Shown here: one piece after another, positions 1-5,569 of the stretch
Numbering within the stretch: position 1 is the stretch's first letter
Layout of the letters: every line of letters begins with the position of its first letter
NCBI GenBank assembly: GCA_900766125.1
Contig: CAAFUD010000269.1
Location: 1-6,660 of the forward strand
Length of the DNA stretch: 6,660 nucleotides
DNA from: an uncultured Veillonella sp.
GTDB lineage: Bacteria; Bacillota; Negativicutes; Veillonellales; Veillonellaceae
Direction of reading: 5' to 3'
The notes under the pieces: generated by a model
What the model was told of the DNA's origin: nothing
The model's input: only the letters and a program-made list of their open reading frames with translations
Databases searched by the model: none
Position numbers and translations under genes: made by a program

Positions 1-987
1 GATGTTATCATGCCTGGCTATACGCATTTACAACGGGCACAACCTGTATTGTTCGGTCATCATATGATGGCATACTTCTCTATGCTAGAACGCGACTTTG
101 ACCGTTTGTTGCTGGTCTTCAAACACGCAGACATCATGCCACTTGGTGCAGGGGCCTTAGCTGGTTCTACGTACGGTATTGATCAAACCTATACACAAAA
201 GCTACTCGGCTTCTCCCGTATTTACGAAAACAGTATGGATGCTGTATCTGACCGTGATTATGTAGTTGAATTCTTATCCTTTGCATCTCTTGTGATGATG
301 CATTTGAGTCGTCTTAGTGAAGAATTAATTTTGTGGTCTACCAATGAGTTTAATTTTATTGAACTTGATGATGCTCATTGCACAGGCTCTAGCATCATGC
401 CACAAAAGAAAAATCCTGACGTATGTGAACTTGTTCGTGGTAAAACTGGTCGCACCTATGGTCACTTGTTAGGTTTATTAACTACATTAAAAGGCTTACC
501 ACTTACATATAATAAAGATATGCAAGAGGATAAAGAGGGCATTTTTGATGCTATCGATACAGTACACTTTGCATTGTCCATTAATGCGGCTATGGTCCGT
601 GGTATGAAGGTCAATGGGGCGCATATGAAAGCTGTCCTTGATGATGACTTCTCTAATGCTACAGATATGGCCGATTACCTTGCGAAAAAAGGCGTTCCAT
701 TCCGTGAAGCTCACGAAATCGTAGGTAATGCTGTACATCATTGTATTGAAAAAGGTTGCGTATTGCTTGATTTATCCGTTGAGGATTTCAAAGCTATATC
801 CGACCATTTTGATGCAGATATCCTTGATGCCATTTCCATTGAAGCTTGCATAGCTGGCCGTAATAACTATTCTGGTACTGCTCCAGAATGTGTGGAAAGA
901 CAACGGAACAATGGTAAAGCTGTTATCGCCGGAGAAGAAAAACAAATTGCTCAGTGGAAAGCAATTGTTGAATCTGTGCAAGCATAA
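1..987 (+). CDS. argH: Argininosuccinate lyase, C-terminal ~70% (5' end outside window)
   Basis: Cytoplasmic enzyme that splits argininosuccinate into arginine and fumarate, the last step of arginine synthesis. The reading frame is open from base 1 (Asp-Val-Ile before the Met at 10), so the gene starts upstream; the family is about 460 residues, so roughly 130-140 N-terminal residues are missing. Counting from the Met at base 10, GYTHLQRAQP (residues 3-12) holds the conserved catalytic-region His6. The fumarase/aspartase superfamily signature GSSIMPQKKNPD lies at 126-137 on the mobile loop, with Ser127 the likely catalytic base. KDMQEDKEG (169-177) and the C-terminal domain follow, ending with a typical Gly-rich GTAPE segment near 289. 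No frameshift or missing signature residue is visible. No partner arginine gene is in view downstream: a terminator follows about 95 bases after the stop, so argH is probably last in its transcript. The identification is secure. Confidence 0.97.
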   Translation, partial: DVIMPGYTHLQRAQPVLFGHHMMAYFSMLERDFDRLLLVFKHADIMPLGAGALAGSTYGIDQTYTQKLLGFSRIYENSMDAVSDRDYVVEFLSFASLVMMHLSRLSEELILWSTNEFNFIELDDAHCTGSSIMPQKKNPDVCELVRGKTGRTYGHLLGLLTTLKGLPLTYNKDMQEDKEGIFDAIDTVHFALSINAAMVRGMKVNGAHMKAVLDDDFSNATDMADYLAKKGVPFREAHEIVGNAVHHCIEKGCVLLDLSVEDFKAISDHFDADILDAISIEACIAGRNNYSGTAPECVERQRNNGKAVIAGEEKQIAQWKAIVESVQA

Positions 988-1081
988 CTGCTTTAGTAAG
1001 CCTAATGTTTTGATTTAGGGACACATCCTGTATAAGAGTAACATTCAGAGTCATAGTTACTTGTGTCATTGAAAATTTAAG

Positions 1082-1155
1082 ATCGATATACATATAAGTC
1101 TTATGTTAAAGCGCTTTATATTAACCTTTAAGCTTATGTGTATATCGATTTTTTT
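1082..1155 (+). terminator. Intrinsic terminator after argH, long stem with large loop
   Basis: Arms 1082-1098 and 1133-1149 pair over 17 positions with a single U-G wobble. The right arm is followed at once by a T-run (1149-1155). The 34-base loop is itself foldable: it holds the palindrome AAAGCGCTTT (1108-1117) and a GTTAA/TTAAC pair (1105-1109, 1121-1125). The stem is AT-rich but long, and the U-tract is clean. It ends argH transcription and insulates potE. The opposite strand after the left arm is only moderately T-rich, so bidirectional action is uncertain. Confidence 0.8.
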
Positions 1156-1491
1156 ATTTGAATGATAGATAATTTCTAGAAAAGAGTTATTCTAATTGAT
1201 AAATTACTATTAAAATGGTGTAAATTTATGTACGTATACAGTGGACTGCTCGAAAACAATAGTCTTGTACTACGACACTATAATCATGATAGATAGTAAA
1301 AATTACATATATACACAGAATAAAATGGGGTAAAAATATACTCTGTCATTGTTAAAATGAGTTCTGTTCGTTTTAGATGATAAATTAACTATAATTTATT
1401 CAATTCGTGTAATAATGCTTGTCCGCCAATAAAGTACTTTCATTTTGGGTTCATAGGTGTTATTATTTAATTCGTAATAAGAATAACAACG
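1156..1491. other. AT-rich non-coding stretch upstream of potE
   Basis: No convincing gene was found on either strand. The best + strand reading is a 22-codon frame at 1228-1296 without a Shine-Dalgarno site. Several AT stem-loops are visible: 1380-1387 with 1392-1399 (perfect 8 bp, ACTA loop) and TCATT/AATGA at 1346-1360. ACAGAA at 1315-1320 can pair with either TCTGT at 1342-1346 (5 bp) or TTCTGT at 1362-1367 (6 bp). An imperfect inverted repeat GTTATT/AATAAC spans 1459-1487. None has a U-tract. The stretch is either distal promoter DNA or the 5' part of a long potE leader, depending on where transcription starts. Confidence 0.5.
1196..1224 (+). promoter_or_regulatory. Candidate sigma-70 promoter for potE (weak)
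   Basis: TTGATA (1196-1201, 5 of 6 to the -35 consensus), a 17-base spacer and TGTAAA (1219-1224, 4 of 6 to the -10 consensus). It lies about 40 bases after the argH terminator. If used, the start would be near 1231 and the potE leader about 370 bases. Alternatives are a perfect TATAAT at 1279-1284 and TATATT at 1542-1547, but neither has a matching -35 box at 16-18 bases. In DNA this AT-rich such matches arise by chance, so this is only a candidate. Confidence 0.3.
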
Positions 1492-1595
1492 GTAAATTCA
1501 CATTCAAGCCCATCACAGCACGAACTGAATTTACTTAGCGGTATATTATATTTAAGTGAATTATGGACGAGAAAAAATTCACCTTTCGAAAGGGG
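1492..1595 (+). promoter_or_regulatory. potE leader with mutually exclusive stem-loops and partly masked Shine-Dalgarno
   Basis: Four related segments lie in order: A GTAAATTCAC (1492-1501), B TGAATTTAC (1526-1534), C GTGAATT (1556-1562), D AATTCAC (1576-1582). A-B pairs over 9 bp and C-D over 7 bp. A can instead pair with C over 7 bp, and B with D over 6 bp. Directly after D comes the 12-base palindrome CCTTTCGAAAGG (1582-1593). Its right half is part of the Shine-Dalgarno site AAAGGGG (1589-1595), 8 bases before the ATG, so a small CCUU/AAGG hairpin could cover part of the ribosome site. The pairings are read directly; regulatory use is inference. Confidence 0.4.
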
Positions 1596-1603
1596 ATTGA
1601 TAC

Positions 1604-2935
1604 ATGAAAACCACCGCTAAAAAAATGTCTGTATTCCAGCTAACCACAATGGTAGCAGCCAATATGCTAGGAGCTGGGATCATTATGTTACCAACTAATT
1701 TGGCTCAAGTTGGTACTATTTCAGTTTTATCTTGGCTCGTAACAGCTGTGGGTGCGCTTTTACTAGCGTATATTTTTGCTCAAGCGGGTATGTTCTCCCA
1801 AAATAAAGGGGGCATGGGCGGTTATGCAGAACACCGCTTCGGTAAAACTGGACATTTTATGGCGAGCTATGCTTACAGCATATCTCTCATCATTGCTAAT
1901 ATCGCCATCGCGGTTTCTGCCGTAGGTTATGGCGCAGCTTTCTTTGGTGTTGACCTTAATGCAACACAAACAAGCCAAGTAACAATTGTGCTCTTGTGGT
2001 TTGCAGCGATTTTGAACTTCCGTGGTAATCGCTTCACAGGTCGACTCAGCAACATGACTATTTGGGGCTCTATTGTGCCGGTTCTTTTAATCGGTACAAT
2101 CGGCTGGTATTGGTTTGATCCGTCTATTTATTGGGCGGCATGGAACCCAAATGATCTTCCGTTTTACGATGCAGTAAAACAATCCATTTCCCTCACTTTG
2201 TGGGGCTTCCTAGGGTTTGAGTCCGCAGCGGCTAATGCTGATGCTGTTGAGAATCCAAAGAAAAACGTACCTATTGCAACTGTGGCAGGTACATTAGCAG
2301 TGGCGGTGATTTACATCTTGTCCACAAACGTTATGGCCGGTATCGTTCCTAACGTTGACTTATTAAATTCTAACGCACCATTCGGTTTGACATTCGTATA
2401 CATGTTCAATGATACAATTGCAAACATCGTTATGGCTGCTATGGTTATTTCTTGCTTTGGCGCTTTACTTTGCTGGCAATTCACATTGTCTCGCGTATTT
2501 AAAAGCGCAGCGGAACATGGTTACTTCCCTAAAGTATTCGCTCGTGTAAATAGCAAGGATGCTCCTGTTCGTGGCGTATTCATTTTACTCGCTGTTGAAA
2601 CATTACTTACATTGTTCACTGCAAGCGACTCCTTGCGTGAGCAATTTGAAATCTTAGTAAACTTAGCGGTTGTAACTAACGTAGTACCGTATGTATTGTG
2701 CATCTTGGCAGTACCTACAATGATGCGTATGGCTGGTGTAGCTGAAAGCCGCATTAAACGTTCCAACTACCTGTTCGGCGCAGGCGTTATCTACTGCTTG
2801 TATGCAATCTACGCATGTGGCTTTGATGCTATGGTAGGTAGTGCAGTAGCGGTAAGCATCGGTTTCGTGATCTATGTTTTGCGTAAAGCGTGGGATACAC
2901 GCAGAGCACACCGCTTACAACAAAGTATCGATTAA
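1604..2935 (+). CDS. potE: PotE-type putrescine:ornithine antiporter (APC superfamily)
   Basis: Inner-membrane exchanger of 443 residues, near the length of E. coli PotE (439), with about 12 predicted membrane helices and no signal peptide. It aligns with E. coli PotE nearly end to end at an offset of one residue. Family features present: GAGIIMLPT in helix 1 (residues 23-31), KGGMGGYAE (68-76), TLWGFLGFES (198-207), WQFTLSRVFK (291-300). Residues reported as important in E. coli PotE are mostly kept: Glu77 (here 76), Trp201 (200), Glu207 (206), Cys285 (284), Trp292 (291), Lys301 (300), Tyr308 (307), Tyr425 (424). Cys62, Cys210 and Cys286 are Ala61, Ala209 and Phe285, and Trp422 is Phe421. 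The start is set by AAAGGGG 8 bases upstream. No ornithine decarboxylase is adjacent, unlike the E. coli speF-potE pair. A related lysine/cadaverine (CadB-like) specificity cannot be excluded. Confidence 0.9.
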   Translation: MKTTAKKMSVFQLTTMVAANMLGAGIIMLPTNLAQVGTISVLSWLVTAVGALLLAYIFAQAGMFSQNKGGMGGYAEHRFGKTGHFMASYAYSISLIIANIAIAVSAVGYGAAFFGVDLNATQTSQVTIVLLWFAAILNFRGNRFTGRLSNMTIWGSIVPVLLIGTIGWYWFDPSIYWAAWNPNDLPFYDAVKQSISLTLWGFLGFESAAANADAVENPKKNVPIATVAGTLAVAVIYILSTNVMAGIVPNVDLLNSNAPFGLTFVYMFNDTIANIVMAAMVISCFGALLCWQFTLSRVFKSAAEHGYFPKVFARVNSKDAPVRGVFILLAVETLLTLFTASDSLREQFEILVNLAVVTNVVPYVLCILAVPTMMRMAGVAESRIKRSNYLFGAGVIYCLYAIYACGFDAMVGSAVAVSIGFVIYVLRKAWDTRRAHRLQQSID

Positions 2936-2955
2936 TTAAATAACTCTCGTCTTAT

Positions 2956-2987
2956 AAGAGGCTGTTACTAGATAACAGCCTCTTTTT
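2956..2987 (+). terminator. Intrinsic terminator after potE
   Basis: A perfect 12-bp stem (2956-2967 with 2973-2984, core AGAGGCTGTT/AACAGCCTCT), 5-base loop CTAGA, then a T-run (2983-2987). It starts 20 bases after the potE stop codon, so potE is the end of its transcript and is separated from the transporter operon. Confidence 0.93.
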
Positions 2988-3263
2988 GGTATGTTAATCA
3001 GACTTATTAATTAAGGTTTTATTAATTATAAATAATTGATAGTTGCTAAAGTGATTAAGAGTTTTTTCGGTATGTATAAAAAAAATTCATGAGAAAATTA
3101 CCATTATAATAATAATTAATATATATACAGTTGGATACAGTTAATACGGAAAAAATCATATATATAAAGTGATTTTTATGGGTTTATACATAAATAGAGA
3201 CTTGTTCAGTAATCGATAATTTTTATTAGTATAAAAATTACATTGAAAATCTACGATGTACGA
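2988..3263. other. AT-rich non-coding spacer upstream of the transporter control region
   Basis: I see no gene on either strand. Two local structures stand out. A tandem direct repeat ATACAGTT occurs at 3125-3132 and 3135-3142, exactly 10 bases apart, so on the same face of the helix. A perfect 10-bp AT stem-loop lies at 3217-3226/3231-3240 with loop TAGT. The rest is runs of A and T typical of low-GC intergenic DNA. Confidence 0.5.
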
Positions 3264-3280
3264 ATACCCCTAAGGGGTAT
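3264..3280. promoter_or_regulatory. Perfect C4/G4 palindrome, CsoR/RcnR-like operator candidate
   Basis: ATACCCCT (3264-3271), one central A (3272), AGGGGTAT (3273-3280): a perfect inverted repeat, and the only C4...G4 element in a very AT-rich spacer. It ends 5 bases before the proposed -35 box. It is not a terminator, because neither strand continues into a T-run. Operators of CsoR/RcnR-family metal sensors (Cu, Ni, Co) are known to be short palindromes with C/G tracts flanked by TA steps, which this resembles. The assignment to a regulator is inference. Confidence 0.5.
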
Positions 3281-3285
3281 ATGTA

Positions 3286-3314
3286 TTGTAAACATAATAT
3301 TAATATTGTATATT
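3286..3314 (+). promoter_or_regulatory. Candidate sigma-70 promoter of the riboswitch-transporter transcript
   Basis: TTGTAA (3286-3291, 4 of 6), a 17-base spacer, TATATT (3309-3314, 5 of 6). A perfect TATAAT lies immediately after (3315-3320) but has no -35 box at a suitable distance. Either would start transcription at about 3321-3328, just before the riboswitch, which is the expected layout. The adjoining palindrome at 3264-3280 touches the upstream edge of this promoter. Confidence 0.55.
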
Positions 3315-3340
3315 TATAATCGATAAAAATGAATGAACTA

Positions 3341-3500
3341 ATGAGTGTCGGTATTACCGAGCGTAAAAGAGGAAAATGGGTGTAAATCCCATACTATGCA
3401 AATAGCTGTAATGAGGAGCAAGGTTTCATTATAGGGTCACTGGGAAACTGGGAAGGCCGAAATATTGCGATGAATCATGAGTCAGAAAGCCTGCTCTAAA
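3341..3500 (+). promoter_or_regulatory. Cobalamin (B12) riboswitch aptamer
   Basis: The conserved blocks of the cobalamin riboswitch occur in order: AGAGGAAAATGGGTG (3368-3382) followed by AAATCCC; GCAAATAGCTGTAATG in the slot of the conserved GC...CTGTGA block; CACTGGGAA (3438-3446); CTGGGAAGGCC (3448-3458); and the B12 box AGTCAGAAAGCCTGC (3480-3494, consensus about AGYCAGGAGACCTGC). The short CGGTATTACCG hairpin near 3349-3359 fits an outer helix. It senses adenosyl- or another cobalamin in the nascent RNA. With the terminator 32 bases further on, it most likely switches the downstream transporter off when B12 is plentiful. The exact 5' and 3' boundaries are approximate. Confidence 0.92.
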
Positions 3501-3531
3501 TGTATGGTATTGTACATACTATACTTAATTT

Positions 3532-3559
3532 AGGTTAGTCAGGTGGACTAACCTTTTTT
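3532..3559 (+). terminator. Intrinsic terminator forming the riboswitch expression platform
   Basis: A perfect 9-bp stem AGGTTAGTC (3532-3540)/GACTAACCT (3546-3554), loop AGGTG, then a T-run (3554-3559). It lies between the aptamer and the first transporter gene, so it acts as a conditional attenuator. Two B12-box pairings could oppose it: AGCCT (3488-3492) with AGGTT (3532-3536, one G-U), or GCCTG (3489-3493) with CAGGT (3540-3544, one G-U). Ligand binding would lock the B12 box in the aptamer and free the terminator. The antiterminator is by-eye inference. Confidence 0.88.
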
Positions 3560-3660
3560 GTCGTTTTCCTATATGCACCTCTGCTATATCGGGAGCGATA
3601 AGCATATTAGTTGTTCATTTAGATTATTGTAGTATTTAGAGAGTATAGGAGGAGGCGCCT
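3560..3660 (+). promoter_or_regulatory. Leader with doubled Shine-Dalgarno site before the first permease
   Basis: AGGAGGAGG (3647-3655) offers two overlapping ribosome sites, 8 and 5 bases from the ATG at 3661, which fixes that start. The palindrome AGGCGCCT (3653-3660) touches the start codon. ATAGG (3645-3649) can pair with CCTAT (3658-3662), putting the Shine-Dalgarno core in an 8-base loop and the first two bases of the start codon in the stem. The other bases of this stretch show no gene and no second promoter I would defend. Confidence 0.5.
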
Positions 3661-4599
3661 ATGGGCAAACGCTTTGCTAAACAGCTAGGTCAATTCATTG
3701 TTACACTGTTTGGCATTACTTTTTTAACATTTTGTCTCACTTATTTAGCACCAGGTGATCCAGTAACGATGCTACTAGAAACGGCAGATAAAATCGTGTC
3801 TCAGGAGCTCATCGATGAGACTCGAGCTCAGCTAGGGTTAGATAAACCGTTTATAGTGCAATATGCAAACTGGGTTGTGAATGCTGCACAAGGTGACTTA
3901 GGGATGAGTTACTCTGCTAAAAAGCCTGTTGTAGATCGTATGTTGGAGGCTTTGCCAGGGACAGTTATGTTAGCAGGTACATCATTAGTATTTACATTGC
4001 TCTATGCATTGCCGGCAGGGATTATAAGCGCCTTAAATCGAAACAAATGGATCGACTATCTGTTGCGCGTTGCTTCCTTTGTAGGCGTGTCTATGCCATC
4101 ATTCTGGTTAGGCCTTGTACTGATTTATATCTTTGGCCTTAAATTAGGACTTGTTCCTATTGCATCTTCTCGTGTAACTCCTATCGGTGTAATTCTACCA
4201 GCCGTTACATTAGCTGTTGTAGTCGGGTCCAAGTACATGCGCCAAGTTCGTCTCGTTATTCTTGAAGAAATGCAAAAGGATTATGTTATCGGCGCACGTG
4301 CTCGTGGTGTGAGTGAGATGAAAATTTTATTCGGTCATATTTTGCCTAATGCAGTATTACCACTTATCACTATACTGGGCGTTGTTATCGGTTGGTTATT
4401 AGGCGGTGTTGCAGTTATTGAAATGGTATTCTCCTGGCCTGGCCTTGGGAATATGGCAGTATATGCCATTACCATGCGCGACTATCCATTGATCGAAGGT
4501 TTTGTGTTGTGGGTTGCCTTAGCATATATGTGTATTAATGCATTAGTTGATGCGTCATATATCTTGTTAGACCCTAGATTAAAAAGGGAGAGAGCATAA
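3661..4599 (+). CDS. nikB: NikB-like ABC transporter permease (nickel/peptide family)
   Basis: Inner-membrane permease of 312 residues, normal for NikB/DppB proteins, with about six membrane helices. An N-terminal helix (about 9-30) runs into APGDPVTMLLE. The extracytoplasmic stretch contains LGLDKPFIVQYANWV (58-72) and GDLGMSYS, a hallmark of this family. VGVSMPSFWLG (141-151) marks the start of the core permease domain. The cytoplasmic EAA coupling loop, which contacts the ATPase, spans about 202-233 (DYVIGARARG then HILPNAVLP). WPGLGNMAVYAI (259-270), RDYPLIEG and the C-terminal LDPRL complete the family pattern. It resembles E. coli NikB along its length, but DppB-type dipeptide permeases share most of these motifs, so the substrate is not settled by this protein alone. 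It is the first gene of the riboswitch-controlled operon and shares one base with the next gene. Confidence 0.85.
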   Translation: MGKRFAKQLGQFIVTLFGITFLTFCLTYLAPGDPVTMLLETADKIVSQELIDETRAQLGLDKPFIVQYANWVVNAAQGDLGMSYSAKKPVVDRMLEALPGTVMLAGTSLVFTLLYALPAGIISALNRNKWIDYLLRVASFVGVSMPSFWLGLVLIYIFGLKLGLVPIASSRVTPIGVILPAVTLAVVVGSKYMRQVRLVILEEMQKDYVIGARARGVSEMKILFGHILPNAVLPLITILGVVIGWLLGGVAVIEMVFSWPGLGNMAVYAITMRDYPLIEGFVLWVALAYMCINALVDASYILLDPRLKRERA

Positions 4600-5420
4600 T
4601 GGCAGAATTTATTCAAAAACATAAATTGTTCTCTTTCTACAGCGCCTTGATGATTGTGGTAGTTCTCATAGCTATATTTGCACCATGGCTTGCTCCGGGT
4701 GATGCTTTTAGCTCAAATCTGAGTCAAGCATTACAAGCGCCAAGTAGTCAACATTGGTTTGGTACAGATAAGCTTGGTCGTGATGTATTGTCTCGCATCA
4801 TTTATGGTACACAGTTATCCTTGTTTATGGGTGTCAGTATCGTTGTTATCATGGTAAGCATTGGTACTATTATCGGTGCTGTAGCTGGTTATTTCGGCGG
4901 GAAAATCGAAATGGTCCTCATGCGTCTTGCGGACATTATGCTATCCTTCCCGGGTGTAGTATTAGCCATTGCCATTGCTGGTATTTTGGGTGGTAGCATT
5001 GTGAATACGATTATAGCGCTATCTGTAGTTGGTTGGGCAAAATATGCTCGTCTTGTACGGTCTATGACGTTGAAAGTTCGCGGTGAAGAGTATGTAACGG
5101 CGGCTGTCATGATGGGGGCCTCTACAACGACTATTCTAAGACGTCATATCATTCCCAATATCCTTCCTCTTGTTGTTACAACAGGTGCACTTGATATTGG
5201 GGCTATCATGATTGAAGTAGCAGGTCTTTCCTTCCTTGGATTTGGTGCTCAACCACCAACACCAGAATGGGGCCTTATGCTTAACGAAGGTCGTCAATAT
5301 TTACAAACCAGTCCATGGCTGATGGCCTTCCCTGGTATGTCCATCCTTATCGTAGTTGCTATCTTTAACCTTTGGTCTGATTCCTTACGGGACGTAGTGG
5401 ATCCTAAGAACCAAGGTTAG
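4599..5420 (+). CDS. nikC: NikC-like ABC transporter permease (nickel/peptide family)
   Basis: The partner permease, 273 residues as expected for NikC/DppC. Its ATG overlaps the preceding stop by one base (TAATG), with GGGAG 8 bases upstream, so the two subunits are translationally coupled and probably made 1:1. An N-terminal helix (about 11-31) precedes HWFGTDKLGRDVLSRI (52-67), diagnostic of the family. The core has GYFGGKIEMVLMRLADIM (97-114). The EAA loop lies at about 163-190 (EEYVTAAVMMGAS, then HIIPNILP). LDIGAIMIEVAGLSFLG (198-214) and EWGLMLNEGRQYLQT (223-237) match E. coli NikC closely, in particular the NxxRQY segment, whereas E. coli DppC differs there. That favours a metal-type over a dipeptide-type transporter, with moderate confidence. 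The cognate ATPase genes are not in the window. Confidence 0.87.
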   Translation: MAEFIQKHKLFSFYSALMIVVVLIAIFAPWLAPGDAFSSNLSQALQAPSSQHWFGTDKLGRDVLSRIIYGTQLSLFMGVSIVVIMVSIGTIIGAVAGYFGGKIEMVLMRLADIMLSFPGVVLAIAIAGILGGSIVNTIIALSVVGWAKYARLVRSMTLKVRGEEYVTAAVMMGASTTTILRRHIIPNILPLVVTTGALDIGAIMIEVAGLSFLGFGAQPPTPEWGLMLNEGRQYLQTSPWLMAFPGMSILIVVAIFNLWSDSLRDVVDPKNQG

Positions 5421-5434
5421 TTACGTGTGATGCT

Positions 5435-5525
5435 TATTTATAGGTTGTGTTGTGAAAGTTGTTATATAAATAGGCGGTAATAAGGTTTTTCCATTATGAC
5501 TATTGTAGATTGTAGTGGTCATGAT
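5435..5525 (+). other. Two stem-loops in the permease to binding-protein gap
   Basis: The 149-base gap holds two inverted repeats: TATTTATA (5435-5442) with TATAAATA (5465-5472, perfect 8 bp, 22-base loop), and ATTATGAC (5493-5500) with GTCATGAT (5518-5525, 8 bp with one U-G, 17-base loop). The second loop carries a tandem ATTGTAG ATTGTAG (5502-5515). Neither is followed by a T-run, so these are not terminators and the operon should read through. They may mark RNA processing or stability sites; no function is shown. Confidence 0.4.
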
Positions 5526-5569
5526 GTGTATGTTTTATGTTTATATGTAATGGTACAAGGAGATTTTAC

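Noticed and set aside
496..981. Minus-strand reading frames of 69 and 81 codons opposite argH
   Set aside because: They lie antisense to a well-conserved enzyme, show no motif or ribosome site, and are shadows of the argH codons. The same holds for the minus-strand frames opposite potE, nikC and the binding protein.
1228..1296. 22-codon + strand reading frame (begins MYVYSGLL) upstream of potE
   Set aside because: No Shine-Dalgarno site, no recognisable motif, and a frame of this length is expected by chance in non-coding DNA.
1380..1399. Perfect AT stem-loop as a terminator or mobile-element end
   Set aside because: It is only A/T, has no U-tract and no flanking target duplication; no transposase remnant or insertion-sequence signature was seen anywhere in the window.
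3264..3280. C4/G4 palindrome as a transcription terminator
   Set aside because: The one-base centre leaves no proper loop without breaking pairs, and neither strand continues into a T-run.
2988..3340. NikR-type operator (GTATGA-N16-TCATAC) or a Fur box before the importer
   Set aside because: I looked for both half-sites and for a 19-base Fur palindrome and found no convincing match; the AT stem-loops lack the needed pattern.
3329..3385. 18-codon frame (begins MNELMSVG) just before and inside the riboswitch
   Set aside because: No Shine-Dalgarno site, and it overlaps conserved aptamer sequence, which explains the bases better than coding does.
3661..5420. Plain dipeptide (DppBC) or oligopeptide transporter
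   Set aside because: Kept only as an alternative: the family motifs are shared, but the NxxRQY segment in the second permease and the B12 riboswitch favour a metal- or corrinoid-linked role.
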